Source: Thalassospiraceae bacterium LMO-JJ14 (GTDB lineage: Bacteria > Pseudomonadota > Alphaproteobacteria > Rhodospirillales > Casp-alpha2). From it: a stretch of 64,000 nt of DNA. Position 1 is the first letter of the stretch; each line of letters begins with the position of its first letter. The position numbers and the translations under genes are program-made. This document shows positions 32,475 through 41,651 of the stretch, one piece after another. The notes under the pieces were generated by a model, which worked only from the letters and a program-made list of their open reading frames with translations, was not told the DNA's origin and ran no database searches. Location: positions 992,001-1,056,000 of the forward strand of contig CP134604.1 in assembly GCA_021555105.2 (NCBI GenBank), written 5' to 3'.

Positions 32475-33925
32475 ACATGACGAAATCCGCCGACATCGTG
32501 ATTGAAAACGCCGAGATTATCGATGGCACCGGCGCTGCACGGTTCAAGGGCGGTGTTGCGGTCACCGGCGCGTTGATCACGGCGCTCGGCGACGTCTCGG
32601 ATATCAAGGCGGATCACCGGATCGACGCCGGCGGTCATGTTGTTGCGCCCGGATTTATCGACTGCCACACCCATGACGACCGGGTCCTGCTCGACGATCC
32701 GGCCATGGCCTGCAAGGTGACGCAGGGCGTGACGACGGTCGTCACGGGAAATTGCGGGGTCAGTCTGACGCCGTTCCTGCCCGGCGACGACTGGGAGATG
32801 CCGGTGCCGATGGCGCTGCTGGGCGAAAAGCATCAATACCGGTTCCCGGCCTTTGCCGATTACGCCAAGGCCTTTGCCAAGGCACCTCCGGCGGTTAACG
32901 CGGCGATGCTGTGCGGACACAACACGCTCCGCGCCGAGGCCATGCAGGGCGACGTGAAGCGTCCGGCGACGGATATCGAGATCGAACGCATGCAGGCGCG
33001 TGTCCGCGAAACCATGCAGGCCGGCGCCATCGGCGTCAGTTCAGGGTTGATGTATCCGGCGGGCTTTGCGGCGCCGACGTCCGAAGTTGCGGCACTGGCT
33101 GCGGCGGCGGGGAAATTCGGCGGTCTTTACGCGACGCATTTGCGCGACGAAGCCGAGAAACTGGTGCCCTCGATCGAGGAAGCCGCCGAGATCGGCCGCG
33201 CCGGCGGCGTTGCCGTGGTGTTATCGCACCACAAGGTGACGGGGCGGAACAACTGGGGCGGGACCAAGCTGTCGTTGAAACGTATCGAGCAACTGGCGGA
33301 AGGGCAGACCATTCACTTCGATGTCTATCCCTATGTCGCCAGCGCGACGGCGCTGATGGTCGAGCGCATCTCGGTTGCCGAGAAAGTGCTGATTGTCGCC
33401 TCCGACAAGCACCCGCGCACGGCGGGCTGGTATCTCAAGGACATTGCGCTGGAATGGGGCATGAGCGAAGCCGAGGCGGCCGAGGAACTGCTGCCGGCAC
33501 AGGCGATCTATTTCGCCATGCACGAAGATGACGTGCGCCGGGTTCTGGCGCACCCCCGCGCGATGGTCGGCTCCGATGGCATTCCCGGCACCGATGCTCC
33601 GCATCCGCGTCTGTGGGGAACGTTCCCGCGTGTGCTCGGCTACTATGCCCGCGACGAAGGACTCTTCTCGCTGGAAACCGCTGTTCACAAGATGACCGGC
33701 CATACGGCAAGTGTCTTCGGTTTCAGCGACCGCGGCGAACTGCGCGTCGGCGCTGTCGCCGACATCACGGTGTTCGATCCGGAAACGGTGCTCGACCGTG
33801 CGACATTCGAGAAACCGACGACGCCGTCGGACGGCATCGAACATGTTATCGTCGGCGGCGAGGTTATCCTGGAATCCGGCCGCCAGACCGCTGCGCGCCC
33901 GGGCCGACTGTTAAGCCGGGGCTGA
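32471..33925 (+). CDS. N-acyl-D-amino-acid deacylase (D-aminoacylase)
   Basis: A 484-residue amidohydrolase with the mononuclear zinc arrangement of D-aminoacylases: DCHTHDDRVLLDDPAMACKVTQGVTTVV, the ligand Cys in GNCGVSLTP, LSHHKVTGRNNWGG and GSDGIPGTDAPHPRLWGTFPRVLG. It hydrolyses N-acyl-D-amino acids, freeing the D-amino acid. ATG overlaps the gmhB stop, so translation is coupled. The later M20 peptidase gene suggests use of amino-acid derivatives. Some members act on peptides instead. Confidence 0.93.
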   Translation: MNMTKSADIVIENAEIIDGTGAARFKGGVAVTGALITALGDVSDIKADHRIDAGGHVVAPGFIDCHTHDDRVLLDDPAMACKVTQGVTTVVTGNCGVSLTPFLPGDDWEMPVPMALLGEKHQYRFPAFADYAKAFAKAPPAVNAAMLCGHNTLRAEAMQGDVKRPATDIEIERMQARVRETMQAGAIGVSSGLMYPAGFAAPTSEVAALAAAAGKFGGLYATHLRDEAEKLVPSIEEAAEIGRAGGVAVVLSHHKVTGRNNWGGTKLSLKRIEQLAEGQTIHFDVYPYVASATALMVERISVAEKVLIVASDKHPRTAGWYLKDIALEWGMSEAEAAEELLPAQAIYFAMHEDDVRRVLAHPRAMVGSDGIPGTDAPHPRLWGTFPRVLGYYARDEGLFSLETAVHKMTGHTASVFGFSDRGELRVGAVADITVFDPETVLDRATFEKPTTPSDGIEHVIVGGEVILESGRQTAARPGRLLSRG

Positions 33926-34009
33926 ATATGCAAAGATCGTTTAAGGATTTTTTGATACTGACAGATTCCTATAAATAACGGAAAAAAACCAAGCAGGTTC
34001 AATGCTCTG

Positions 34010-35245
34010 ATGGCCAATTCGGATCATGACAGCACTTCCAAAGATGAAGTAGTGCGAGCGCTTCGCGACGAGATCGAGACGCTGCGCGTCAGGCTCGATC
34101 AGGTTGAAGCCGATGCCGTTTTCGCCGAAGCGATGGAAAACAGTTCCGAAGCGATTGTCATCTATGATGACGATGGAAAGCTCGTTGCCTGCAATCAGAA
34201 TTTCCGCGACCTGTATGGCTATTCTGCGGAAGAAGCCAAAAAGGGTGTCCATTTCGCCAAGTTGGGCCGTATCGACATTGAGCGCGGGAATGTCGTCATC
34301 GGCGATGAGTTCGGCGGTGGCGATGAATACTTGGAGCGCAAGGCCGAGTACCGGAGGAAACTCTCAGGATCATTCGTTGTCCGCCTCAAGGACGGCCGCT
34401 GGATCAAGACCGTTGACCGGCGTATGCAAAGGGGCGGGTTTGTCAGTGTTCAGGTCGACATCACCGACATAAAGAAAAACGAACAGAATTTGCGCACAGC
34501 CATGGAAGCGGCGGAAAAGGCAACGCAGGTCAAGTCGGAATTCCTCGCCAATATCAGTCACGACCTGCGCACGCCGTTGAATGCCATTATCGGATTTTCC
34601 GAGATGATCCGCTCAGAATTGCTGGGGCCTATGGGGCACGCAGGGTACATGGGATACGTCGACGACATCAACGAGAGCGGGCAGCTCCTGCTGTCGATCG
34701 TGAACGATATTCTGGATACGGCACAATTGGAAAGCGGCAGGCTGAGCCTGTCACGTAACAGGTTCGATGCGATAAAGATGAGCAAAGATATCGTCCGGCG
34801 GATCGAGCCGATTACGGCCAGCAAGAAGCTGAGCGTCAGCATCGAAAAAGCCGAGGACTTCCCTGAAATCATTTGTACCGATCAGCGCGCGACGGTGCAG
34901 ATTCTCAATAACCTGATATCGAATGCCGCGAGGCACAGCGATGAAGGTGCGGCTATTGCTATTGAATGGTGCCTGGCGGAAAGCGGGGATATCACCCTTA
35001 GTGTGACCGATGCCGGCGAAGGTATGACACCGCTTCTTCTTGAAAAGATCGGCGATCCGTTTCTGCAGGACGGCACTTATGCCACGCATCCCGGCGAAAA
35101 GGGCGCCGGGCTCGGCCTGTATATCTGCAAGAAACTGATCACCGCCATGGGCGGCGACATGGATATCGAAAGCATTCTCGGCAAGGGCACCAGGGTGACC
35201 ATGCATTGGCCCGCCGATTGTATCGGCCCCGGTTACTGTACTTAG
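34010..35245 (+). CDS. Soluble PAS-domain sensor histidine kinase
   Basis: A 411-residue cytosolic kinase without membrane helices. It has an N-terminal coiled segment, a PAS domain (about 35-160, AMENSSEAIVIYDDDGKLVACN), the phospho-acceptor box FLANISHDLRTPLNAIIGFSEMI (His at about residue 184), and an ATPase domain with QILNNLISNAARHS, VTDAGEGM and GAGLGLYICKKL. No response regulator is adjacent, so the partner is elsewhere. Its stop is nine bases before the M20 peptidase stop on the other strand. Confidence 0.93.
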   Translation: MANSDHDSTSKDEVVRALRDEIETLRVRLDQVEADAVFAEAMENSSEAIVIYDDDGKLVACNQNFRDLYGYSAEEAKKGVHFAKLGRIDIERGNVVIGDEFGGGDEYLERKAEYRRKLSGSFVVRLKDGRWIKTVDRRMQRGGFVSVQVDITDIKKNEQNLRTAMEAAEKATQVKSEFLANISHDLRTPLNAIIGFSEMIRSELLGPMGHAGYMGYVDDINESGQLLLSIVNDILDTAQLESGRLSLSRNRFDAIKMSKDIVRRIEPITASKKLSVSIEKAEDFPEIICTDQRATVQILNNLISNAARHSDEGAAIAIEWCLAESGDITLSVTDAGEGMTPLLLEKIGDPFLQDGTYATHPGEKGAGLGLYICKKLITAMGGDMDIESILGKGTRVTMHWPADCIGPGYCT

Positions 35246-35254
35246 AGCCAGACC

Positions 35255-36400
35255 CTATTCCAACGTCTCCATCAGCCGGATCATCAGGCGGCAGCGTTCA
35301 ACCAGGCTTGAATAATAAATAAACTCGTCGTTAGCGTGGGCGCCGTGACCATCCGCGCCGAGACCGTCCAGTGTCGGGATGCCCAGTGCGCCGGTGAAGT
35401 TGCCGTCCGAGCCGCCACCGGTCTTCAGGTCCTGCAGATCGAAGCCGATTTCGGCGGCGCATGCCTTGGCGTGCTCGAACAGCTTCTCGATCCCTTCGAA
35501 TTTTTCATAGGGGGGGCGGTCGACGCCGCCTTCGACGGATATCTTGCATTCGGAGTCTTCCGAAGTCAGCCCTTCGACAAACGCCATGACCTGGTTGGCG
35601 GCGTCCATGTCGGGGATACGGATGTCGACGCTGATGAAGCAATCTTCGGGGACGACATTGGTCAGGGTGCCGCCGTTGATGAGACCGACGGAACACGTCT
35701 GGCCCTTGTCGTAATCGGTCAGCGCCTCGAGCTTGAGGATGATGTGCGCCATTTCGCGGATCGCCGAGCGGCCGTCCATGTGCCGGGCACCGGCGTGGGC
35801 GGGCACGCCTTTGACGCGGATTTCGTACTGCAGTCTGCCGTTGCGCGCGGTGACGATCTTGCCGCCTTCACGGGCCGGTTCGGTGACCAGCACGAATTTG
35901 TTCTTTTTACCCTCTTCGGCGATCATCGCCTTGGAGGTCGGTGAGCCGATTTCCTCTTCGGGGATGAACATGAAGGTGACCGGCAGCGGCGTCTGCTTGC
36001 CGTCTCGGATCAGATGACGCATGGCGTGCAGCGCGATATAGGCACCGGCCTTCATGTCATAGATACCGGGGCCGTAGACCTTGTCACCCTCGCGGCGGAT
36101 CGGATTCTTGGTTTCCTTCATGCCGATCGGGTGCACCGTGTCCAGATGCGACAGCACGAGGATGCCCGGTCCGTCGCCGCCCCAGGGCGTGCGGCACTTG
36201 AGGATGTCGCCGAACCCGTCACGCCCCAGCGTGCGGTCGATGCCGAGCCCCATGGTTGCGGCTTCCCGCTCGACCTGATCGACCATACCGTTGACCGCCT
36301 GGCCGTCGTGGCTCGGGCTTTCGATCTCGACCCAGCTCAGAACGCCAGCCAGAATTTCCTCGGCATCGAGCGCAGGCAGGTTCGATTTTACTTTGTCCAT
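35255..36400 (-). CDS. M20 family metallopeptidase (carboxypeptidase G2-like)
   Basis: A 381-residue zinc peptidase with ILVLSHLDTVHP, GIYDMKAGAYIALHAM, FIPEEEIGSPTSKAMI, GVPAHAGARHMDGRSAI and LDGLGADGHGAHANDEFI, giving the HxD, D, EE and H ligands of the M20/CPG2 family. It lacks a signal peptide and should act in the cytosol on a small peptide or N-acyl amino acid. ATG 36400 follows GGGGGA; an open frame runs further but lacks a site. It is divergent from the GNAT gene. Confidence 0.92.
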   Translation of the reverse strand: MDKVKSNLPALDAEEILAGVLSWVEIESPSHDGQAVNGMVDQVEREAATMGLGIDRTLGRDGFGDILKCRTPWGGDGPGILVLSHLDTVHPIGMKETKNPIRREGDKVYGPGIYDMKAGAYIALHAMRHLIRDGKQTPLPVTFMFIPEEEIGSPTSKAMIAEEGKKNKFVLVTEPAREGGKIVTARNGRLQYEIRVKGVPAHAGARHMDGRSAIREMAHIILKLEALTDYDKGQTCSVGLINGGTLTNVVPEDCFISVDIRIPDMDAANQVMAFVEGLTSEDSECKISVEGGVDRPPYEKFEGIEKLFEHAKACAAEIGFDLQDLKTGGGSDGNFTGALGIPTLDGLGADGHGAHANDEFIYYSSLVERCRLMIRLMETLE

Positions 36401-36488
36401 CTTTTCCCCCAGGAATTTGCTTGGTAAGAACGGTCTGTCCGGAACGGATATGTCAGAATAAATCACGAAACAGGAACGGGAAACCATC

Positions 36489-36953
36489 ATGTCGGTCATA
36501 GATCAATTGAATTTGCGTCAGGCAACTGCGAACGACGTTGCCGCCATCGTTCAATTACTGGTCGATGACCCGCTTGGGGCGAAGCGCGAAAATCCCGGCG
36601 ATCCGGCCTATGACGCGGCTTTTGCCGAGATCGACAAGGATCCGAACAACGAACTGTGGGTGATCGAAGGTGACGACGGTCGCATTCTCGGCGTCCTGCA
36701 GCTCACCTTCATTCCCGGCATCACGCACACGGCGGGTACGCGTGCCATGATCGAAGGCGTGCGTGTCGCCGACGAACTGACGGGCCAGGGCGTCGGCACC
36801 TGGTTCTTCCAGCAGATGATCGACCGCGCGCGCGAAAAGGGCGCGCGGCTTGTACAGCTGACCTCCGACAAGTCCCGCACGGACGCGATCCGCTTTTACG
36901 GCAACCTCGGCTTCACCGCATCCCATGAAGGCTTCAAGCTGAAGTTCGATTAG
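36489..36953 (+). CDS. GNAT family N-acetyltransferase
   Basis: A 154-residue protein with the GNAT fold. The motif A region is VRVADELTGQGVGTWFFQQMIDRAREKGA, with the acetyl-CoA loop QGVGT, and motif B RFYGNLGF. The N-terminus starts NLRQATANDVAAIVQLLVDD. The substrate is unknown; amino acids or peptides are typical for this group. It starts 88 bases from the M20 gene and could share its control region. Confidence 0.92.
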   Translation: MSVIDQLNLRQATANDVAAIVQLLVDDPLGAKRENPGDPAYDAAFAEIDKDPNNELWVIEGDDGRILGVLQLTFIPGITHTAGTRAMIEGVRVADELTGQGVGTWFFQQMIDRAREKGARLVQLTSDKSRTDAIRFYGNLGFTASHEGFKLKFD

Positions 36954-36954
36954 C

Positions 36955-37066
36955 CTCCTCACCTGTCCTCTCCTCCATAAATGGAGGAGAGGGACTCTCG
37001 TATCAATGCACGTTGCTCTCGTATCCCTCTCCCCCTTTCAGGGGGAGAGGTTAGGTGAGGGGGTGT
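36955..37066. repeat. Dispersed intergenic repeat, copy 2
   Basis: This carries the same word order as 14652-14760: CCTGTCCTCTCC, CCATAAATGG, GGAGAGGGACTCTCG, ATCAA, GGTTAGGTGAGGGGGT. A central CTCTCCCCC...GGGGGAGAG hairpin is stronger here. It fills the gap between the convergent GNAT and aldehyde dehydrogenase genes. Confidence 0.78.
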
Positions 37067-38452
37067 TCAGCCCGGCATCTTCAGGTGATACGACTTGGGC
37101 CGGGTCAAACTCTGATAGCCCAGCGATGACAATGCCGCACCGCGTCCGGTTTCCTTGCAACCGGTCCAGCACAGGCCCGGATCGAGGTAATCGGCGCGGT
37201 TCATGAAGATGGTGCCGGTCTCGATCCGCTTGCCGATGGCGGCGGCGCGCGCCGGATCGGCGGTCCACAGCGACGCGGTCAGGCCGAAGTCACTGTCATT
37301 CATCAGGGCCACGGCCTCGTCGTCGGTTTCGACCTTCATGATGCCGACCACGGGGCCGAAGCTTTCATCGCGCATCACGCGCATGTCGTGGCTGACGTTG
37401 GTCAGGATCTGCGGCATCAGGTACGCCCCGCCGTCGTCCTCCGGAAAAAGCGCCGGATCGATCAGCGCCGTGGCCCCGGCTGCGATTGCTTCGGATGTCT
37501 GGGCGCGAACTTCAGCAGCGAAGCGGACGTTGGCCATGGGCCCCAGCGTCGTTGCCGGATCCAGCGGATTGCCGAGCTTGTAGCCCGATACAATGGCGAG
37601 CGCCTTTTCGACAAAGGCGTCGTACAACGAGGCGGTAACATAAATCCGCTCGATCCCGCAGCAGCACTGCCCGGAATTGAACATGGCACCGTCGATCAGG
37701 GTGTCGACCGCGGCATCCAGATCGGCATCGTCCATCACGTACCCCGGGTCCTTGCCGCCCAGTTCCAGCCCGACACCGGTGAACGTCCCCGACGCCGCTT
37801 TTTCGATGGCCCGCCCGCCGCCGACCGAGCCGGTGAAGTTAACGAAGCCGAAGGACTTGGCCGCGATCAGTTCCGACGTGGTGGCATGATCGAGGAACAG
37901 ATTCTGGAACACGTCGGCCGGCACGCCGGCTTCGGTGAAAGCACGCACCATGCGTTCGCCGACCAGAAGCGTCTGCGTCGAATGTTTGAGGATCACCGTA
38001 TTGCCGGCGATCAGCGCCGGGGCGACGGTGTTGATCGCCGTCATGTAAGGATAGTTCCAGGGCGCGATCACCAGAACGACGCCGACGGGCTCGCGTTCGA
38101 TGCGGCGTTGAAAAGCAGGGCTGTCCTCGATGACGATCGGCTTCAGGGCCTCGGCGGCAATACCCGCCATATAGGACGCGCGTTCGTCGGTGCCGCCGAA
38201 TTCGCCGCCGTAGCGCACCGGCCGGCCCATCATGCCTGCTAACTCCGGAACGACCTCGTCGGTCATTTCGCCGAGCCGCGTCACCCCGGCGCGGACCAGT
38301 TCGATACGGGCCTGCAGCGGCATGTCCGCCCAATCTCGCTGCGCTGCTTTGGCGCGCGCGGTGGCGGCAAAGGCGTCCTCGCGGGTCACGACGGGACGTT
38401 CGGCGAAGACCGAACCGTCAATCGGGGAAATGCATTTCAAGGTGGTGCTCAT
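37067..38452 (-). CDS. Aldehyde dehydrogenase family protein
   Basis: A 461-residue NAD(P)-dependent dehydrogenase with LVIAPWNYPYMTAINTVAPALIAGNTVILKHS, GVGLELGGKDPGYVMDDAD (catalytic Glu), and FNSGQCCCGIERIYV (catalytic Cys). The CCC stretch contains the nucleophile. ESFGPVVGIMKV and a Lys/Asn tail complete the fold. The aldehyde is unknown; a short-chain or semialdehyde fits the family. It lies after the TRAP terminator, so it may use its own promoter or depend on readthrough. Confidence 0.93.
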   Translation of the reverse strand: MSTTLKCISPIDGSVFAERPVVTREDAFAATARAKAAQRDWADMPLQARIELVRAGVTRLGEMTDEVVPELAGMMGRPVRYGGEFGGTDERASYMAGIAAEALKPIVIEDSPAFQRRIEREPVGVVLVIAPWNYPYMTAINTVAPALIAGNTVILKHSTQTLLVGERMVRAFTEAGVPADVFQNLFLDHATTSELIAAKSFGFVNFTGSVGGGRAIEKAASGTFTGVGLELGGKDPGYVMDDADLDAAVDTLIDGAMFNSGQCCCGIERIYVTASLYDAFVEKALAIVSGYKLGNPLDPATTLGPMANVRFAAEVRAQTSEAIAAGATALIDPALFPEDDGGAYLMPQILTNVSHDMRVMRDESFGPVVGIMKVETDDEAVALMNDSDFGLTASLWTADPARAAAIGKRIETGTIFMNRADYLDPGLCWTGCKETGRGAALSSLGYQSLTRPKSYHLKMPG

Positions 38453-38512
38453 CGATGTGCCTCTGAAAGGGTATGCGGACTGCTTTCTTAGGATGCCCGG
38501 GCGTCAACGTAA

Positions 38513-38541
38513 ATACCCCCGGCAAATGATGCCGGGGGTAT
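38513..38541 (-). terminator. Hairpin terminator after dctP
   Basis: Perfect 12-5-12 stem: ATACCCCCGGCA (38513-38524), AATGA, TGCCGGGGGTAT (38530-38541). On the minus strand TTTACG follows, so the T-run is weak. It begins 22 bases after the dctP stop codon. Confidence 0.65.
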
Positions 38542-38563
38542 CTGACGCGAATGGAAAGATGGC

Positions 38564-39607
38564 TCAGCCGTAACGATACGGGCGGCCGGCTTTCAGCATG
38601 TCTGCGTTATATTTCTTGAAGATGTCGACGACCTTCTTCTTGGTCGCGGACTCCGAAGCGATCTCGTCCCAGAACTTGACCGCCGCGGCCTCGACCGTTT
38701 CCCATTCCTTGTCGGGGATGGTGGTCAGCTTCATCTTGGTACCGTTGACGCGCAGCGATGCCTCGCCGCCCCAGTACCACCACTGGCGGTAATAGTGCGA
38801 GCTGTCGAAGGTCAGCTTCAGCAGTTCCTTCAGGTTGTCCGGCACCTTGTTCCAGCTGTCCATGTTGGCGAAGAACGATCCCGCCCACGCACCGGAGATG
38901 TTGTTGGTGAGGAAGTAGTTCGTCACATCGGCCCAGCCGACCGTGTAATCCTCGGTAATGCCGGACCAGGCGATGCCGTCCAACTCGCCGGTCTGTACCG
39001 CGACTTCGATATCTTCCCACGGCAGCGTCACCGGGACGACGCCGAACTGGGTCAGGAAGCGGCCCGCCGTCGGGAAGGTGAAGACACGCTTGCCCTTGAG
39101 GTCGGCGAGCGAGTTGATCGGATCCTTGGTGGCGAAATGGCACGGATCCCACGACCCGGCCGAGATATGCTTGACGCCGACTTTGGAATACTCCGCGTCC
39201 CAGATTTCATTCAGCCCGTACTGGTTGAACAGCACCGGCACGTCCAGCGAGTAGCGGCTGGCGAACGGGAAGTAACCGCCGAACACCGTGACTTCGGTCG
39301 GAGAGGCCATGGAATCGTCATCGGACTGCACGGCATCGATGGTGCCGGCCTGCATGGCCCGGAACAGCTCACCCGTCGGGACCAGCTGATCGGCGAAGAA
39401 AAGTTCGATTTCCATCTGCCCGGCGGCGACCTTGTTGAAACTGTCGATGGCCGGCTTGATCACGTGCTCGGCAAGTGCCGGACCGGCGTATGTCTGCATG
39501 CGCCATTTGATCGGCGCCTGAGAATGAACGGCTGGCGCCGCGATCGTTGCGGCACCGGCGACACCGGCGGCGGCGCCGGCTTTCAGGAAGTTACGTCTCG
39601 TTGTCAT
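38564..39607 (-). CDS. dctP: TRAP transporter substrate-binding protein
   Basis: A 347-residue periplasmic binding protein. The Tat signal MTTRRNFLKAGAAAGVAGAATIAAPAVHS has the twin-arginine RRNFLK motif, so it is folded before export. The mature part shows the TRAP-specific QAGTIDAVQSDDDSMASPT and later WSGITEDYTVGWADVTNYFLT. It should bind an organic acid and deliver it to DctQ-DctM. DctM lies 84 bases upstream in transcription order. Confidence 0.93.
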   Translation of the reverse strand: MTTRRNFLKAGAAAGVAGAATIAAPAVHSQAPIKWRMQTYAGPALAEHVIKPAIDSFNKVAAGQMEIELFFADQLVPTGELFRAMQAGTIDAVQSDDDSMASPTEVTVFGGYFPFASRYSLDVPVLFNQYGLNEIWDAEYSKVGVKHISAGSWDPCHFATKDPINSLADLKGKRVFTFPTAGRFLTQFGVVPVTLPWEDIEVAVQTGELDGIAWSGITEDYTVGWADVTNYFLTNNISGAWAGSFFANMDSWNKVPDNLKELLKLTFDSSHYYRQWWYWGGEASLRVNGTKMKLTTIPDKEWETVEAAAVKFWDEIASESATKKKVVDIFKKYNADMLKAGRPYRYG

Positions 39608-39650
39608 TGTGCTCTCCTCTGGTTTTTATCGTCTGTTGTTTTCCGGCCGT

Positions 39651-39665
39651 CGGGTATTGTACCCG
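39651..39665. promoter_or_regulatory. Palindrome CGGGTA-N3-TACCCG between dctM and dctP
   Basis: Perfect 6-3-6 inverted repeat in the 84-base gap before the dctP start. It may be an operator or an mRNA stem that raises dctP yield over the permease genes. Confidence 0.4.
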
Positions 39666-39691
39666 CTGATCGCTCCTTTCCGGAGTCCTGG

Positions 39692-41014
39692 TTATTTTCC
39701 GTAGATATAATTCGGCAGCCACAGCGCGATTTCCGGGAATGCCAGAATCAGCGACAGGGCCAGCACCATGACGATAACGAACGGCAGGATCGAACCGTAG
39801 ATATCGCGGATGCTGATTTCCGGCGGTGCCATGGCGCGCATCAAAAACAGATTATAGCCGAACGGCGGCGTCATGTAGGCAATCTGGGTGGTGATCGTAT
39901 AGAGCACGCCGTACCACACCAGATCGAAACCCAGCGCCGCGACTAAAGGCACATACAGCGGTGCGACGATGACCAGCATCGCGGTATCGTCGAGGAACGT
40001 CCCCATAATCAGGAACGACAGCTGCATCAGAATCAGGATCATGATCGGGCTCAGGTGCAGTTGATCGGTAAACAGGTTGTCGATGGCCTTGACCGCGCCC
40101 AGCCCGTCGAACACCGCGCCGAAACCCAGCGCGGCCAGAATGATCCACATGAACATGCACGAAATCGCCAGCGTCTGGCGTACCGACACCTCGAACACGT
40201 CCTTGTTCATGCGGCGTTTGAGGACGGCGGCCATGAACGCCGTCAGCGCGCCGATGGCCGAACTTTCGACAAGGCTGGTCCAGCCGTTGACGAACGGGAT
40301 CATCATCGCCCCGAAAATCGCCAGCGGCAAAAGGCCCGAGCGCAGCAGGCGCAGTTTCTCGCCCAGCGGCACGTTGCGTTCTTCCTTTGGTAACGCCGGT
40401 CCCAGTTCCGGCTGCAGTTTGCAGCGGATATAGATGTAGATCACGAACAGCGCTGCCATCATCAGGCCGGGCACGACGCCTGCGAGCCACAGCTGACCGA
40501 CCGGTTGGCGCGCGATCATCGCATACAGCACGAGCACGACAGAGGGCGGCACAAGGATTCCCAGCGACGAGCCGGCCTGAATGACGCCGGTCACCATGCG
40601 CTTGTCATAACCGCGCCTGAGCAGTTCCGGCAGAGCAATGGTGGCGCCGATCGCCATGCCGGCGACCGACAGGCCGTTCATCGCCGAGATCAGCACCATC
40701 AGGCCGATGGTGCCGATGGCGAGTCCGCCGTTCACCGGCCCCATCCAGACATGGAACATCTTGTACAGGTCGTCGGCGATCTTGGATTCCGAGAGGATAT
40801 AGCCCATGAAGATGAACATCGGCAGCGTCAAAAGGGGATACCACTTCATCAGCTTCATCGCCGAGGAGAACGGGATCGTCGAGCCGCCCGTGCCCCACAA
40901 TGCCAGCGCCGCAATCACGGCGACACCGCCGATGGCGGCGAACACGCGCTGGCCGGTCATCAGCATCAGCATCATCGACGAGAACATGAGAAGGGCGATC
41001 AGTTCGTACGACAC
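39692..41014 (-). CDS. dctM: TRAP transporter large permease subunit
   Basis: A 440-residue membrane protein with about twelve helices. PMFIFMGYILSES, NGLSVAGMAIGATIALPEL and the late FLDDTAMLVIVAPLYVPL and MTPPFGYNLFLMRAM match the ion-transporter DctM family. It drives uptake with sodium. It starts only four bases after dctQ and is the core of the transporter. Confidence 0.95.
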   Translation of the reverse strand: MSYELIALLMFSSMMLMLMTGQRVFAAIGGVAVIAALALWGTGGSTIPFSSAMKLMKWYPLLTLPMFIFMGYILSESKIADDLYKMFHVWMGPVNGGLAIGTIGLMVLISAMNGLSVAGMAIGATIALPELLRRGYDKRMVTGVIQAGSSLGILVPPSVVLVLYAMIARQPVGQLWLAGVVPGLMMAALFVIYIYIRCKLQPELGPALPKEERNVPLGEKLRLLRSGLLPLAIFGAMMIPFVNGWTSLVESSAIGALTAFMAAVLKRRMNKDVFEVSVRQTLAISCMFMWIILAALGFGAVFDGLGAVKAIDNLFTDQLHLSPIMILILMQLSFLIMGTFLDDTAMLVIVAPLYVPLVAALGFDLVWYGVLYTITTQIAYMTPPFGYNLFLMRAMAPPEISIRDIYGSILPFVIVMVLALSLILAFPEIALWLPNYIYGK

Positions 41015-41017
41015 GGT

Positions 41018-41524
41018 CTAGATTTCCTCGCCGCGGATTTTGGCGATGTCCTTGAACAGCTCGGCAAAGGACTGCAACAGCATCAGCAGGAACCCGACGC
41101 ACATGATGGTCTTGATCGGCCACAGCATGGGCCGCCATGCCGTCGGGTTGCGCTCTCCGTACTTGAAGGCATAAGCCGTGCTGTCGATGGCGCCGTACAG
41201 CATGACGCCGAGATAAAACACCAACAGCAGGATGGTGATGGAATCGAAGCACGCCTTCTTCTTCGGCGACCAGTTGGCGTACAGTAGATCCATTCTGACG
41301 TTGGCGTTCATCTGAATGGAATACGGGCCGCCCAGAATGTAATAGGCGACCATGGCGAACTGTGCGACCTCGAGGGTCCACAGCGAGGGCAGAAAGAAGG
41401 TCTTGGAAATCGACGACCACAACAGGATCGCCGCCATGACGAAAATGCCGTACATGGCAATGCGGCCGATGCGGTAGTTCACCGCCTCGACGTATTTGAC
41501 GTAAAGCCTGATCCCCTTCGGCAT
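41018..41524 (-). CDS. dctQ: TRAP transporter small permease subunit
   Basis: A 168-residue protein with four helices. It contains RIAMYGIFVMAAILLWSSISKTF, FAMVAYYILGGPYSIQMNANVRMDL and ILLLVFYLGVMLYGAIDS, the usual DctQ pattern. It pairs with DctM, whose gene begins four bases after it. The upstream 127-base gap holds two palindromes and separates it from the GGT gene. Confidence 0.93.
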   Translation of the reverse strand: MPKGIRLYVKYVEAVNYRIGRIAMYGIFVMAAILLWSSISKTFFLPSLWTLEVAQFAMVAYYILGGPYSIQMNANVRMDLLYANWSPKKKACFDSITILLLVFYLGVMLYGAIDSTAYAFKYGERNPTAWRPMLWPIKTIMCVGFLLMLLQSFAELFKDIAKIRGEEI

Positions 41525-41547
41525 TCGCCCCCCTGCGCATTCTTAGC

Positions 41548-41590
41548 CGTGCATTGCTGCACGTGCGTAAAAGCAGGTTAGCGGACCTGC
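41548..41590. promoter_or_regulatory. Two palindromes between ggt and dctQ
   Basis: CGTGCA-TTGC-TGCACG (41548-41563) and GCAGGT-N6-ACCTGC (41573-41590). On the minus strand the second stem is followed by TTTT, so it may terminate or attenuate the ggt transcript; the first could be an operator for dctQMP. Confidence 0.5.
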
Positions 41591-41651
41591 GGTTGCGGTC
41601 AAGCGGGGAACGGTTGCCGCCCTCTACCTGGGGAGAGGGGGGACGTTATGC

